Source: Thalassolituus alkanivorans
GTDB lineage: Bacteria > Pseudomonadota > Gammaproteobacteria > Pseudomonadales > Oceanobacteraceae
Length of the DNA stretch: 64,000 bases
Assembly (NCBI RefSeq): GCF_020447205.1
Contig: NZ_JAJAEL010000038.1
Location: 121,710 to 185,709, forward strand
Reading direction: 5' to 3'
Part shown: piece after piece, positions 1 to 8,609 of the stretch
Position numbering within the stretch: position 1 is the first letter of the stretch
How the letters are laid out: each line of letters begins with the position of its first letter
Position numbers and translations under genes: made by a program
Notes under the pieces: model-generated
Database searches by the model: none
Told to the model about the DNA's origin: nothing
The model's input: only the letters and a program-made list of their open reading frames with translations

Positions 1-522
1 TGCCAGCAGGCTGACTTCGCCCTGTACCGGCGTGGTGGAAAAATCCGGCGCAGCACGTTCAAACATCACCACACCGGCACTGTTGCCGGGGCCGTATTTA
101 ACCGTTTGCGGGCCTTTTAATACGGTCACTTCGTCATAGGCTTCGGGGAAAACATAAGCGGTGGGCGGGTCCATACGCATACCGCAGCCGCCGAGAATCA
201 TTTCACCATCCAGTAAAATTCCCAGACGTGATGCTGCCATGCCACGGAATACCGGATCACCGTCGGTACCGCCTTTGCGGATTACTGAAAAGCCAGGAAT
301 ATTTTTTAATAAATCGGCACCATCATGGGCAGGAATGGGCTGGCGCGGCGCTTTCGGGTCGGTGGTAACTGTCAGTACATCGCTCATTGGCGGAGCGGTA
401 ACCACCATCGGCTCCAGTTGGGTTGCAGTATCAAAAGCAGTATCAGCTTCTGCCGCCAGGGCATTCTGCACGCTCAGGGAAGTAATCAGAAACGCTAATA
501 ACGATGGTCGGAAGGCCGGCAT
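1..522 (-). CDS. TonB-dependent copper receptor, N-terminal part (OprC/NosA type), cut by window edge
   Basis: Only the first 174 codons are present; the gene runs off the left edge in frame. The protein starts with a signal peptide ending near ALAAEA, then a TonB-box-like stretch (EPMVVTAP, residues 37-44) and the plug domain (DLLKNIPGFSVIRKGG, VLKGPQTVKYGPG). The plug contains GGCGMRMDPPTAY, in which Cys and Met are four residues apart (CxxxM). Established knowledge: in Pseudomonas OprC a CxxxM pair binds copper, so outer-membrane copper import is the likely role. GGAG lies 7 bases before the ATG. The barrel and the second Met/His half of the site lie outside the window, so specificity is inferred from the plug only. 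Confidence 0.85.
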   Translation of the reverse strand, partial: MPAFRPSLLAFLITSLSVQNALAAEADTAFDTATQLEPMVVTAPPMSDVLTVTTDPKAPRQPIPAHDGADLLKNIPGFSVIRKGGTDGDPVFRGMAASRLGILLDGEMILGGCGMRMDPPTAYVFPEAYDEVTVLKGPQTVKYGPGNSAGVVMFERAAPDFSTTPVQGEVSLLA

Positions 523-760
523 AAATACTCCGCAATAAAAAGATAAATACATCAATGGCGCGCAGGGTAACTGCTGGGGCGCCTGTGCGGGATGCGACAG
601 GGTGTCGCAGGGCTGATATGCGTCAGTTATTGCCTGTCTGGCCGGCGTTAGCGAAAAGTCTCATGCCTGAGAATGGATTGCGGTGTTAGGGTAATTGTTC
701 TGTCACAGTGGCAGCCCATAACAACAAAATCACCCGATCCGGAATGATATGAGGCCTTTT

Positions 761-1261
761 ATGGCAGGACGATACGACTCTTCCGCAGAGCATCAGGCAA
801 CACCGGGCAACCCGCGTATGCTGCTGGCTGCGTTACTGCTGCTGGTGGGTGTGCCATTGCTGGTGTATCTGTTTCTGGCCCCCGCACAGAATGAACAGGC
901 GGCGGATGTGGAAACCTACAGCACGGTGAGCGCCGAACAGCGTGTGCTGCGGCTGGATGACGGTTCAGAATTACGCCTGCAGGAAAACAGCAGCGTGGCG
1001 GTACGCTATACCGCAGAGCAGCGCCGCGTGCAGCTGTTGCGTGGTGAAGTGCTGTTTATTATTGCTCCGGACAATGCCCGGCCTTTCTGGGCGCAGGCCG
1101 GAACCCTGAGACTGCGCGCCGATGCCAGTGCTTTTGCACTGCAGATGGGCGAGGGGGTTGTGGCACTTGAGGTACTGGAAGGCAGTGTGCGTGCACAGTC
1201 TGGCGGTGGTGTGCAGACACTGAATGCCGGCGAGCGGGTAGAACTGGCACTCAGCCGCTGA
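761..1261 (+). CDS. Short FecR-domain protein lacking the cytoplasmic anti-sigma domain
   Basis: About 166 residues: one N-terminal membrane segment (MLLAALLLLVGVPLLVYLFL) followed directly by a periplasmic FecR-type beta domain (LDDGSELRLQENSSVAVRY, LLRGEVLF, VLEGSVRA, LNAGERV). Full FecR proteins are about 320 residues with an N-terminal sigma-binding domain and a C-terminal domain contacting the receptor; both are missing here. The start at 761 is preferred because GAGG sits 6 bases upstream; an ATG at 749 is in frame but overlaps that site. It lies between a divergent copper-receptor gene and the fecI operon. It could be a trimmed FecR paralogue or a separate periplasmic sensor; no sigma gene is directly attached to it. 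Confidence 0.7.
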   Translation: MAGRYDSSAEHQATPGNPRMLLAALLLLVGVPLLVYLFLAPAQNEQAADVETYSTVSAEQRVLRLDDGSELRLQENSSVAVRYTAEQRRVQLLRGEVLFIIAPDNARPFWAQAGTLRLRADASAFALQMGEGVVALEVLEGSVRAQSGGGVQTLNAGERVELALSR

Positions 1262-1272
1262 ATTATTTTCCG

Positions 1273-1308
1273 TTGTAATGTCCCCCTTTGACGCCTTGCG
1301 GCGTCTTC
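1273..1308 (+). promoter_or_regulatory. Putative ECF-sigma promoter of the fecI-fecR-receptor operon
   Basis: TTGTAATGTCCCC (1273-1285), 17 bases, then GTCTTC (1303-1308). The same two blocks with exactly 17 bases between them recur at 6331-6366 ahead of the PAP2 phosphatase gene, while the spacer sequences differ. This is the pattern expected of -35 and -10 elements of one ECF sigma factor, plausibly the FecI encoded here. A GC hairpin (GACGCC/GGCGTC, 1290-1305) overlaps the spacer. Confidence 0.55.
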
Positions 1309-1318
1309 TTCCCTTTAA

Positions 1319-1338
1319 TTAGTGTGAACAGGCCCTGG
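1319..1338 (+). repeat. Solo copy of the 20-bp MITE terminal repeat
   Basis: TTAGTGTGAACAGGCCCTGG differs at two positions from the perfect terminal repeat TTAGTGTTAACAGGCCCTGA at 6297-6316. No partner copy is found nearby, so this looks like an element remnant lying just downstream of the putative fecI promoter. Confidence 0.5.
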
Positions 1339-1447
1339 AGCAGCGCATGGCTGCTCAGCCGTTCCGGCATAATTCGGGGGTTTATTCATAATGTTGTCAT
1401 CCGCCGCTGGCAGATTGCGCCCTTCTGTATGCGATATCGGGGGCTCC

Positions 1448-1978
1448 ATGTCAGCAGGCAAGTCATATTCTGCCGGGGTTAAGTGTAATCAGCCTCAAGC
1501 TTATGCTCAGCAGCTGACCGGGCATCTGCCGAATATCCGCAACTATATTGCCAGCCGGGTGTACAACCATCAGGACGTGGACGACCTGCTGCACGACACT
1601 CTGGTGCGCGCATTAACGGCGGTGGCGAAAAAACCGGTGGATAACCTGCTGGCGTATAGCCTGACCGTGGCCCGCAGTGTGGTTTTTGATTACTGGAACC
1701 GTAACCGCCAGCAGCCATCCGGCAGTGACAGCGTACCGGAAATGGCATCCATCCCCTTGGACGACGTGCATATTCAGGCGCAGAAGCTGGAACAACTAGA
1801 AAAAATCCTGCAGCAGCTGCCGCCATTAAGACGGCAGGTTTTTATCATGCGCCGCTTACAGGGCAAATCGCGTGAAGCGATTGCGCAGGAATTAAATATG
1901 AACATCGAAGCCGTTAAAAAACACATCACCAGAGCCACGCTGAGCATTGCGGAAGCCATGGAAAAAAGTGGCTGTTAA
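1448..1978 (+). CDS. FecI-type ECF RNA polymerase sigma factor
   Basis: About 176 residues from the ATG at 1448. Region 2 is visible (NHQDVDDLLHDTLVRAL, then AYSLTVARSVVFDYWNRNR, residues about 37-82) and region 4 as LPPLRRQVFIMRRLQGKSREAIAQ (split here: LPPLRRQVFIM and GKSREAIAQELNMNIEAVKK) with its helix-turn-helix near the C-terminus. These are hallmarks of iron-starvation-type ECF sigma factors. It is followed 53 bases later by fecR and then a TonB receptor with an STN domain, the standard order of a surface-signalling module. An in-frame ATG at 1391 would add 19 unconserved residues; neither start has a strong ribosome site. Confidence 0.9.
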   Translation: MSAGKSYSAGVKCNQPQAYAQQLTGHLPNIRNYIASRVYNHQDVDDLLHDTLVRALTAVAKKPVDNLLAYSLTVARSVVFDYWNRNRQQPSGSDSVPEMASIPLDDVHIQAQKLEQLEKILQQLPPLRRQVFIMRRLQGKSREAIAQELNMNIEAVKKHITRATLSIAEAMEKSGC

Positions 1979-2031
1979 TCCGGCGCCGGCCGACCGCCGG
2001 AATTGAAAAGTTAGTGCGGAATACGCGGTAT

Positions 2032-3072
2032 ATGACCATACAAACAACAGACAATAACATCCGTGAACAGGCTGCAGACTGGTACGACCGGCTGCATGAG
2101 CTGAACGCGGCAGAACAGCAACAATATCAACGCTGGCTGATGCAAAGCCCGCAGCATGCGGCAGCCATGAGCTGGCTGCAGCAACAGCTGGGTGAACACG
2201 ACGAGGCGTTATTAATCGCGCTGGAACGTGTGGCCACAGCAAACCACAAAGCTCCGTCAGTTGCGGTGGCAGAGGGCGAGGAGGTTTTGCCAGCCAGGGG
2301 AACAAAACTGCTGCAAACACTGTGGCAAAAGCTGCGGCCTGTATCCGGCCCGCGCTGGTGGCCGGCACCGGCGGCACTGGCCATGATGCTGGCACTGGTG
2401 CTGGCTTATCCGCTGCTAATGCAGCCGTCTGTACCGGCTGTTCAGCCGCTCAGTTTTAATACCGCCGTGGGTGAGCAGCGCCGTGAGCGTCTGGCGGATG
2501 GTTCAGAAATACACCTGAATGCCGGTTCTGCGGTATCGGTGGTGCTGGAGGAAAAACAGCGGCTGGTCAGCTTGACTCAGGGCGAAGCCTATTTTTCGGT
2601 CGCAGCCGATAAGCAGCGACCGTTTTATGTTGATACCGGCAAGGTGCAGATCCGGGTTGTCGGTACCGCATTTAATGTGGATAACACCGCCGGAGCGGTC
2701 AGTGTTGTGGTTGAGCATGGCGAAGTAAGGGTAACGCTCGCCGGGCAGGAATGGACGCTGCATGCCGGTGACGGTGTGCGTATCAGTGCCGACCGTGGCG
2801 AACGTTTCCAGCGTGCCGTGGTATCTGACTGGCGTCAGGACTGGCGCCGTGCAGAGGCGGAACCGCTGGCCGATGTGGTCGCGCATTTACAGCGCTATTC
2901 GGCACGGCCCATCCGTTTGCAGGGCATTGAGCAGACGTTGCCGTTTTCCGGCCGTTATAACCAGAGCGATGTGGAAGGAACCCTCAGCCTGATTGCCAGT
3001 TTGTTTGATCTGTCACTGCAGGTCAGTGACGATCTGATACTGCTGTCGGGCAATGATCCGGAAACGCGCTGA
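2032..3072 (+). CDS. FecR-family anti-sigma / sigma regulator
   Basis: About 346 residues. The cytoplasmic N-terminal domain (AADWYDRLHELNAAEQQQY then RWLMQSP and MSWLQ) is of the DUF4880 type that binds FecI; a membrane segment lies near residue 120 (ALAMMLALVLAYPLLM); the periplasmic FecR domain follows (RLADGSEIHLNAGSAV, GEAYFSV, VVGTAFNV, HGEVRVTL, LHAGDGVRI); the C-terminus (PLADVVAHLQRYSARPI, GTLSLIASLFDLSL) resembles DUF4974. It should transmit receptor occupancy to the FecI sigma encoded upstream. The 3' end overlaps the longest reading of the receptor gene, suggesting translational coupling. A GTG at 2014 is an alternative start. Confidence 0.9.
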   Translation: MTIQTTDNNIREQAADWYDRLHELNAAEQQQYQRWLMQSPQHAAAMSWLQQQLGEHDEALLIALERVATANHKAPSVAVAEGEEVLPARGTKLLQTLWQKLRPVSGPRWWPAPAALAMMLALVLAYPLLMQPSVPAVQPLSFNTAVGEQRRERLADGSEIHLNAGSAVSVVLEEKQRLVSLTQGEAYFSVAADKQRPFYVDTGKVQIRVVGTAFNVDNTAGAVSVVVEHGEVRVTLAGQEWTLHAGDGVRISADRGERFQRAVVSDWRQDWRRAEAEPLADVVAHLQRYSARPIRLQGIEQTLPFSGRYNQSDVEGTLSLIASLFDLSLQVSDDLILLSGNDPETR

Positions 3073-3085
3073 AGAGCAACGGAAC

Positions 3086-6004
3086 ATGCGCAGCTGGCGC
3101 AGATTATGGCCGCAGCTGGGGCTCGGCCTGCTGCTGACCGGCAGCGCTTATACACAGGCCGCCAACCGCTGCTTCTATGATGGCGTCAGCCAGACAACCC
3201 TCAGTCATATTATTCAGCAAGTGTCTGACCGTTATCAGCTGGCGGTGCTGACCAATTATCCGCAGCCGGATACAACCTGGCTGGCACAGCCACTGGGTGA
3301 TTGTTCGCTGAGCGAATTTCTTAACTATGCCACCGCCAACAGTGGCTGGCATTACCGCCAGACCGCTGCCGGAGTGGTGCTGGTTTTTCAGCCGCAGAAT
3401 GCAACAGAAACGGCAGCCAACAACATCGCCGAAGAAGTCATCGTTACCGCAGCGCCTTTTATCCGCGATGCGTCGCTGGCCAGCCGTTATAACAGCAATA
3501 CCCTCAGCACCCGCGCGACGTTATCCCGCGGTCAGCTAGCCGGAAATAATGATCTGACCTCGTCCGTTGCGGCAACCAGCGCCGTGGCTTTCAGTCAGGA
3601 AGCCGGTATGGACCGTAATCTCAGTATCCGCGGTCTGGGGGCTGATTTTACCCGGGTATTGGTGAACGGTATGCCGATGCTGGCTACCGGTACCAGCATC
3701 GATGCGCGGGGCTCGGTGAATAATTCGCGCAGTTTTGATTTTGATATGTTGCCGCCGGGGCTTTTTACTCAGGTCGAGCTGGATAAATCTGCGGCGGCGC
3801 GAACGGAAGAAGGTGCCATTGCCGGTTCGGTTGATTTACGCACGCCGCTGCCGCTGGCGGATAACAACGCCGGCCAGCAATGGTTCGCGCTGCAGAATGA
3901 ACAGAACCTCAGCCATGATGGTAAGGGGTTTGCCTTATCGGGTGGATTACAGGGGGCCCGCGATAACGGCACGGCAGGAACCATCGGCTGGTTATTGGGG
4001 CTGAGTTACCGTACCCGGGCAACTCAGGAGCGGGGATTTTCCACCGTACGCTGGCAAACCGCTGATTGGGGAGAGCAGCCGGCATTAAGTGTTGAACAGC
4101 AGACGCAGCTGGAAAATGGCGCAGTCTTTTATCCGCGCCATAACCGTTACGATATTCTCGATCGTGAACAAATTTCCTACGGCTTAAACAGCGCACTGCA
4201 ATGGCACAACACCGGCTGGGGCGACTTTGACCTGACGGCCTTTATGGCCCGCAGTCAGCAAACCATGCACGAATACCATATCAGTTCGGCCGGACTGAAA
4301 ACCCAGGACCTGAGTCATATCAGGGTTAACGATTTTGCAACCCGTCATGCCGGTATGGTGTACGGTAATTTTTCCGGCGTTGATATCCGTAGCGAACATA
4401 ATTACGAAACCGACGAAACCCGCCTCGGCCAATTAAAATTTGACTGGTATTTACCGTTATCAGAACGCGTACGTCTGCATTCGGCACTGGGTTACCAGCG
4501 CTCGGTTTTCGACAGTCCGGACCACGATAAAGTGACGCTGATGTCGTACGCTCAGGACTTCAGTTTTGATCTGCGCCAGAACGATCGCTTTGCGCTCAAT
4601 CATTACGGCTTTGATATTACCAATCCGCAGGAATGGCAGCTGTACCAGATTAATCTGCGTGAAGATCAGGTAACGAATCAGTATCGCGTTGCTTCCTTTG
4701 AGCTCGACATTAAGCACAATGATAATTTCAGACACTTTGCCGGGACGCAGTTGCAGGGCTTTTTAAATGACCGCGCCGAGGGCGAATATAATAACAGTGA
4801 TATTAATGGCCCGGTCGGTGAATTTTACCAGCGTACCCCCGGTGATTTTTCCGCTGGTCCCGGGCCATCAGGGTTGCCGCATCACTGGATTGTTGGCAGC
4901 CACGCGGTTATTGACGCCCTTGGGACAAACACCGCACTGGTGCATGATCCTTTACAGCAGCGGCGGTTAAACGAATATACCTGGTCGTCCTGGTGGCAGA
5001 CCTCTTACGAATTCTGGCAATGGCCGTGGCCACTGCGTGGCGATCTGGGCCTGCGTTATTCGGCTACCCGTCAACTTGTGCGCGGGCGCTGGTCGATAGA
5101 CAGCGACAGCAGCGCCGTTAATAACAGCTCAGATTACGCTGACTGGTTACCGGCGTTTCATCTGGTTATGCAGGCGCGCGATGATTTATTGCTGCGTATC
5201 GGTTATCGCCGTGATCTGGCGCGACCATCGATAGAAGACCTGACGTCACCCTTATTATTACGCAGCAGTGCCCGGCTGGTGGAAGGTGGTAATACCCAAC
5301 TGCAACCGTCGCGCGCGCACTCGTTTGATGTCTCTGCGGAATGGTACGGTGATGAGCAGCAGTTTTTTTCCGCCGGATTATTTTATAAACGCATCGACAG
5401 CCTGGTCGTCGCGCAGGTTGAAGAACTGACGCTGGAGCAGTTGCCATATTACAACCCGCAATGGGATCAGCTGGCACTGAGCGACGGTTTATATACTTAC
5501 CGGCGGCCGGTGAACGGGCCGGGAACCGATATCAGTGGTCTTGAACTGAACCTGCAACTGCCATTTTATTTTTTGCCCGCTGCGCTGCAGAATTTTGGTG
5601 TGCGGGTTGGCTATGCACTGAATCGAGGGCTGGTCCGTTATCCGCTGGATGACGGCGTTACCACCTTGCCAGCACCAGGGTTATCACGCCATGTTGTGAA
5701 CAGCGAATTATGGTTCCGCAACCAGAGTGTCAGCGCTGGCCTGACATTAAAGGCGCGTTCGCAATATCTGACGCGGGTGCCGGGTGCGAATAATAATGAC
5801 CGCGAAGGTGTGAATGCGTCATTAATTACCGGTGCTTATCTGCGCTGGAATGCCAGCCCGGAACTGACATTTTCTCTGGATGCCCGCAATCTCGGCAACG
5901 AACCCTTTGACCTTTTCGTTGATAAAACCAACCGGGTTTACAGTTATTCCACCACAGGTACAGAAATACTGGCCGGTATCAGTCTGAATTTTTCTGATCA
6001 CTGA
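3086..6004 (+). CDS. TonB-dependent outer-membrane transducer/receptor with STN signalling domain
   Basis: About 972 residues. The order is signal peptide (MRSWRRLWPQLGLGLLLTGS), an STN secretin/TonB N-terminal domain (residues about 27-100, PLGDCSLSEFLNYATANSG), a plug (EEVIVTA, LSIRGLGADFTRVLVNGMP, VELDKSAAARTEEGAIAGSV), and a long beta-barrel ending ILAGISLNFSDH. The STN domain marks it as a transducer that signals to FecR. The aromatic-rich loops do not reveal the ligand; the neighbouring phosphatase and sphingomyelinase-like genes suggest an organic phosphate or lipid-derived compound, but this is inference. GGAAC precedes the ATG at 3086; a start at 3053 overlapping fecR is possible and would lack a clean signal peptide start. 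Confidence 0.9.
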   Translation: MRSWRRLWPQLGLGLLLTGSAYTQAANRCFYDGVSQTTLSHIIQQVSDRYQLAVLTNYPQPDTTWLAQPLGDCSLSEFLNYATANSGWHYRQTAAGVVLVFQPQNATETAANNIAEEVIVTAAPFIRDASLASRYNSNTLSTRATLSRGQLAGNNDLTSSVAATSAVAFSQEAGMDRNLSIRGLGADFTRVLVNGMPMLATGTSIDARGSVNNSRSFDFDMLPPGLFTQVELDKSAAARTEEGAIAGSVDLRTPLPLADNNAGQQWFALQNEQNLSHDGKGFALSGGLQGARDNGTAGTIGWLLGLSYRTRATQERGFSTVRWQTADWGEQPALSVEQQTQLENGAVFYPRHNRYDILDREQISYGLNSALQWHNTGWGDFDLTAFMARSQQTMHEYHISSAGLKTQDLSHIRVNDFATRHAGMVYGNFSGVDIRSEHNYETDETRLGQLKFDWYLPLSERVRLHSALGYQRSVFDSPDHDKVTLMSYAQDFSFDLRQNDRFALNHYGFDITNPQEWQLYQINLREDQVTNQYRVASFELDIKHNDNFRHFAGTQLQGFLNDRAEGEYNNSDINGPVGEFYQRTPGDFSAGPGPSGLPHHWIVGSHAVIDALGTNTALVHDPLQQRRLNEYTWSSWWQTSYEFWQWPWPLRGDLGLRYSATRQLVRGRWSIDSDSSAVNNSSDYADWLPAFHLVMQARDDLLLRIGYRRDLARPSIEDLTSPLLLRSSARLVEGGNTQLQPSRAHSFDVSAEWYGDEQQFFSAGLFYKRIDSLVVAQVEELTLEQLPYYNPQWDQLALSDGLYTYRRPVNGPGTDISGLELNLQLPFYFLPAALQNFGVRVGYALNRGLVRYPLDDGVTTLPAPGLSRHVVNSELWFRNQSVSAGLTLKARSQYLTRVPGANNNDREGVNASLITGAYLRWNASPELTFSLDARNLGNEPFDLFVDKTNRVYSYSTTGTEILAGISLNFSDH

Positions 6005-6046
6005 ATATTAACCACCCCTAAATAATTCCGGCCTGTGGATATCCTG

Positions 6047-6316
6047 TCAGGGCCTGTTAACACTAATTAAACAGGCCTGTTATCGGCTAAAAATTTCTCA
6101 AACAAGGCGCTGAGAGTGTGGCCTAACGGGTTAAGCGAACGAACAGCAACGCAGGATGAGGGATTTTTAGCCATAACCCTTCGGGCTGAGGCCAGTTTTC
6201 CCCATGAGCATCGTCGTTCGTCATTCATTTAGCCCGCTAATATCACTCCTCTCTCCTTGTCCTGAGAAAAACTGGATCTCAGCAGGCCGGATTCACTTAG
6301 TGTTAACAGGCCCTGA
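6047..6316. mobile_element. 270-bp MITE-like element with perfect 20-bp terminal inverted repeats
   Basis: The left end TCAGGGCCTGTTAACACTAA (6047-6066) is the exact reverse complement of the right end TTAGTGTTAACAGGCCCTGA (6297-6316). The left repeat continues into a second inner palindrome (GGCCTGTT/AACAGGCC). No transposase-size frame lies inside. Related ends occur at 17177-17196 and near 17329-17360, and a solo end at 1319-1338. It sits between the receptor stop and the promoter of the phosphatase gene. Confidence 0.75.
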
Positions 6317-6330
6317 AAAATTTCACAGAA

Positions 6331-6366
6331 TTGTAATGTCCCCTTGTGCTGCTTAAGCCGGTCTTC
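6331..6366 (+). promoter_or_regulatory. Putative ECF-sigma promoter of the PAP2 phosphatase gene
   Basis: TTGTAATGTCCCC (6331-6343), 17 bases, GTCTTC (6361-6366), identical in both blocks and spacing to 1273-1308 ahead of fecI. The -10-like block ends 95 bases before the ATG at 6462. It lies 14 bases to the right of the MITE. Confidence 0.55.
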
Positions 6367-6461
6367 ACTGGTGTCTCTCTCAACATAGATCGCATGTTTG
6401 GCATGCGGTTTATGTCTTTTTAAATCTGACAAATTTTAAATCCGACAACCAAGTGAACGTT

Positions 6462-8573
6462 ATGAATACTGAAAAAAACCTGAATAAACGCAACGGTCTG
6501 TATCTGGCCATGGTCGCGGCCGCTACGCTGATGCTGAGCGCCTGTGGCGACGATAATAACGATGACAACAGCACGGCAGACATCAGTAAACCGGTAATGC
6601 CTGCAGGCCTGGGTTTTGAGCAATATGTAGCAGCCCCTGATGCTGCCTATCCTTTGCCGGTGATTTTATACGGTAAAAATAATGGTCACAGTACGCTGAA
6701 ATACAGCATTCATGACAACCCCTATCCACATGCCCTGAAAGGTATTAACAGCATCTGGAAAGGCACCAGTGACGCTTACCAGAGTGCCGCCAGCGGCAGC
6801 GGTCCGGACAGTTATGAAGCCAATCCGATTAAAAATGCAGCGGTCTGGGCGGCCAATATTGCCTACGTTGAAAAAGTTACGGCTGAGCGTTCTGACGAAG
6901 CAGCAATTCGCGCTTATCTCGATGACCGCCGCGGTAAAAGCTATTCCGTTGTTGATGGTTTTGGCCCGCTGACCGAAGACTATGTGGCGAACAGCGGCAC
7001 CTATTACGATATTACCGAACCGACCGTGGCGCAGGTGCTGGAAGACAGCCATTACCTCGGCGACAGTGATGATAGCTGGACCTTTACCGGTGATGAAAAC
7101 AGCGCGTTCGGCGCAGCCGTACGTTTCACCAATAATGTGCGTTACAACATGGCTGCAACATCAACCAGTGGTTCCAAATATATTTTCTCGACCCCGCGCC
7201 CGTGGCGTATGACCAGCACCGGTGCGGTGGAATATCTCGGCAATGATCTGCGTACCTGTATCAACAGCAGTGGTGCACCGGCAGACATTAATTTCGATAT
7301 TTATAACAGCGATGTCAGTGTGATTCCGGGGCTGGTATGTGCCCGCCGTAAGAGTAACAGCGGTGATGAACAGAGCCTGCGCAAAGACGGTGGTTATCCG
7401 AGTGGTCACACCAATGCCGGTGTGGTGTCGTCATTGTCGCTGGCGTATGCCTTCCCGGTACGTTTTGCCGAGCATGTTGTGCGCGGTTCAGAGCTGGGTG
7501 AAAACCGTATTGTTGCTGGTATGCACTCGCCTGTGGATGTGATTGGTGGCCGCATTATGGCGTTGATGAGTGCGGCCGATGCGCTGAACACCACAGCAGG
7601 TTATGAGTCCGGCCAGGCCGCTTACAACCAGTTGCATGCTTTCTACGAAACCAAAGCCGCAGAAGCGGGTATGAATCTGTACGACTATGCCCACCGCACT
7701 CTGGCAGAAGGTGAAACCGGCAGCGTTATCGAGGCCGACGGCGTTACCGTTAATGCCGATGTGTTTAACAATAATGACTACGATGACCACGCCGCGATCA
7801 AGGCGTTATACCGCTTCCGTATGACCTACGGTCTGCCACAGGACAGCAGCAAAGCCGGCCAGCCTGCGGTCGTGCCTGAAGGTGCGGAAGCCCTGCTGAA
7901 AACCCGCCAGCCTTATCTGTCCGATGCCCAGCGCCGGGCGGTGTTGTTTACCACCGAAGTCGATTCCGGCTATCCGATTCTGGATGACTCCAACGGCTGG
8001 GGACGCATTAATCTGGTCGATGCGGCTGACGGTTACGGCGCTTTCCTGGGTGATGTGAGCGTGACTATGGAAGCCAGTGATGGCGGTTTCTCTGCCCGTG
8101 ACTGGTGGCGCAACGACATCAGCGGCGCCGGCAAGCTGAGCAAAGCCGGCAGTGGTCACCTGACGCTGACCGGTAACAACAGCTACAGCGGTGGCACCGT
8201 GATTAACGGCGGTACGCTGGAAGCAGCGTCTGCTTCGGCCTTCGGTCAGGGCGATCTGTTTGTGAACTCCGGTACGGCACTGGTTGATGCCCGTGGTGCA
8301 TTGCAGCTGGGCGGCAATATCACCCTGAATGGCGCTGCAGTACTGAAGCTGGCCATGGATGCAGACAGCACTCAGGTTGCCACTGCTGAAACCCTGTTTA
8401 TTGATGGTGCCATGCTGACTCTCGATTTTGCCGGCCTGACGCCGCAAAGCGGGGCTGCTTATACCTTGCTGCAGGCAGGTAAGGTTGCCGGTGAGTTCAG
8501 CCATGTGGATGCCGGTGATTACGGGGTAACGCTGGAATACACCGGCACCAGTGTCATCGCCCGTCTGAACTGA
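6462..8573 (+). CDS. Lipoprotein PAP2-superfamily acid phosphatase with C-terminal autotransporter-type repeat
   Basis: About 703 residues. A lipobox (LMLSAC near residue 29) is followed by an Asp/Asn-rich linker. All three PAP2 motifs are present: KYIFSTPRP (KX6RP), GYPSGH, and NRIVAGMHSPVD (R-X5-H-X3-D), so it should be an active phosphatase or vanadium-haloperoxidase-fold enzyme at the cell surface or in the periplasm. The C-terminal 170 residues contain a passenger-associated repeat (GHLTLTGNNSYSGGTVINGG then TLEA) and beta-helix-like sequence, but no outer-membrane barrel follows, which is unusual. It is probably controlled by the ECF promoter at 6331. A GTG at 6453 is an alternative start. 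Confidence 0.88.
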   Translation: MNTEKNLNKRNGLYLAMVAAATLMLSACGDDNNDDNSTADISKPVMPAGLGFEQYVAAPDAAYPLPVILYGKNNGHSTLKYSIHDNPYPHALKGINSIWKGTSDAYQSAASGSGPDSYEANPIKNAAVWAANIAYVEKVTAERSDEAAIRAYLDDRRGKSYSVVDGFGPLTEDYVANSGTYYDITEPTVAQVLEDSHYLGDSDDSWTFTGDENSAFGAAVRFTNNVRYNMAATSTSGSKYIFSTPRPWRMTSTGAVEYLGNDLRTCINSSGAPADINFDIYNSDVSVIPGLVCARRKSNSGDEQSLRKDGGYPSGHTNAGVVSSLSLAYAFPVRFAEHVVRGSELGENRIVAGMHSPVDVIGGRIMALMSAADALNTTAGYESGQAAYNQLHAFYETKAAEAGMNLYDYAHRTLAEGETGSVIEADGVTVNADVFNNNDYDDHAAIKALYRFRMTYGLPQDSSKAGQPAVVPEGAEALLKTRQPYLSDAQRRAVLFTTEVDSGYPILDDSNGWGRINLVDAADGYGAFLGDVSVTMEASDGGFSARDWWRNDISGAGKLSKAGSGHLTLTGNNSYSGGTVINGGTLEAASASAFGQGDLFVNSGTALVDARGALQLGGNITLNGAAVLKLAMDADSTQVATAETLFIDGAMLTLDFAGLTPQSGAAYTLLQAGKVAGEFSHVDAGDYGVTLEYTGTSVIARLN

Positions 8574-8584
8574 TCGTTCACGGT

Positions 8585-8609
8585 GGCGGAAAACGAGTGG
8601 TTTTCCGCC
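8585..8609 (+). terminator. Strong hairpin between phosphatase and EEP enzyme genes
   Basis: GGCGGAAAAC (8585-8594) pairs perfectly with GTTTTCCGCC (8600-8609) around a 5-base loop. There is no T-run after it, so it may attenuate or protect a shared transcript rather than end it fully. Confidence 0.45.

Noticed and set aside
1290..1313. GACGCC/GGCGTC hairpin followed by a T-rich stretch as a terminator of the short FecR gene
   Set aside because: Possible, but the stem lies exactly between two blocks conserved at another promoter, so it is reported as part of a promoter region instead.
6229..6432. 67-codon minus-strand frame spanning the MITE right end
   Set aside because: It crosses the element boundary and the putative promoter; no start site or conserved pattern.
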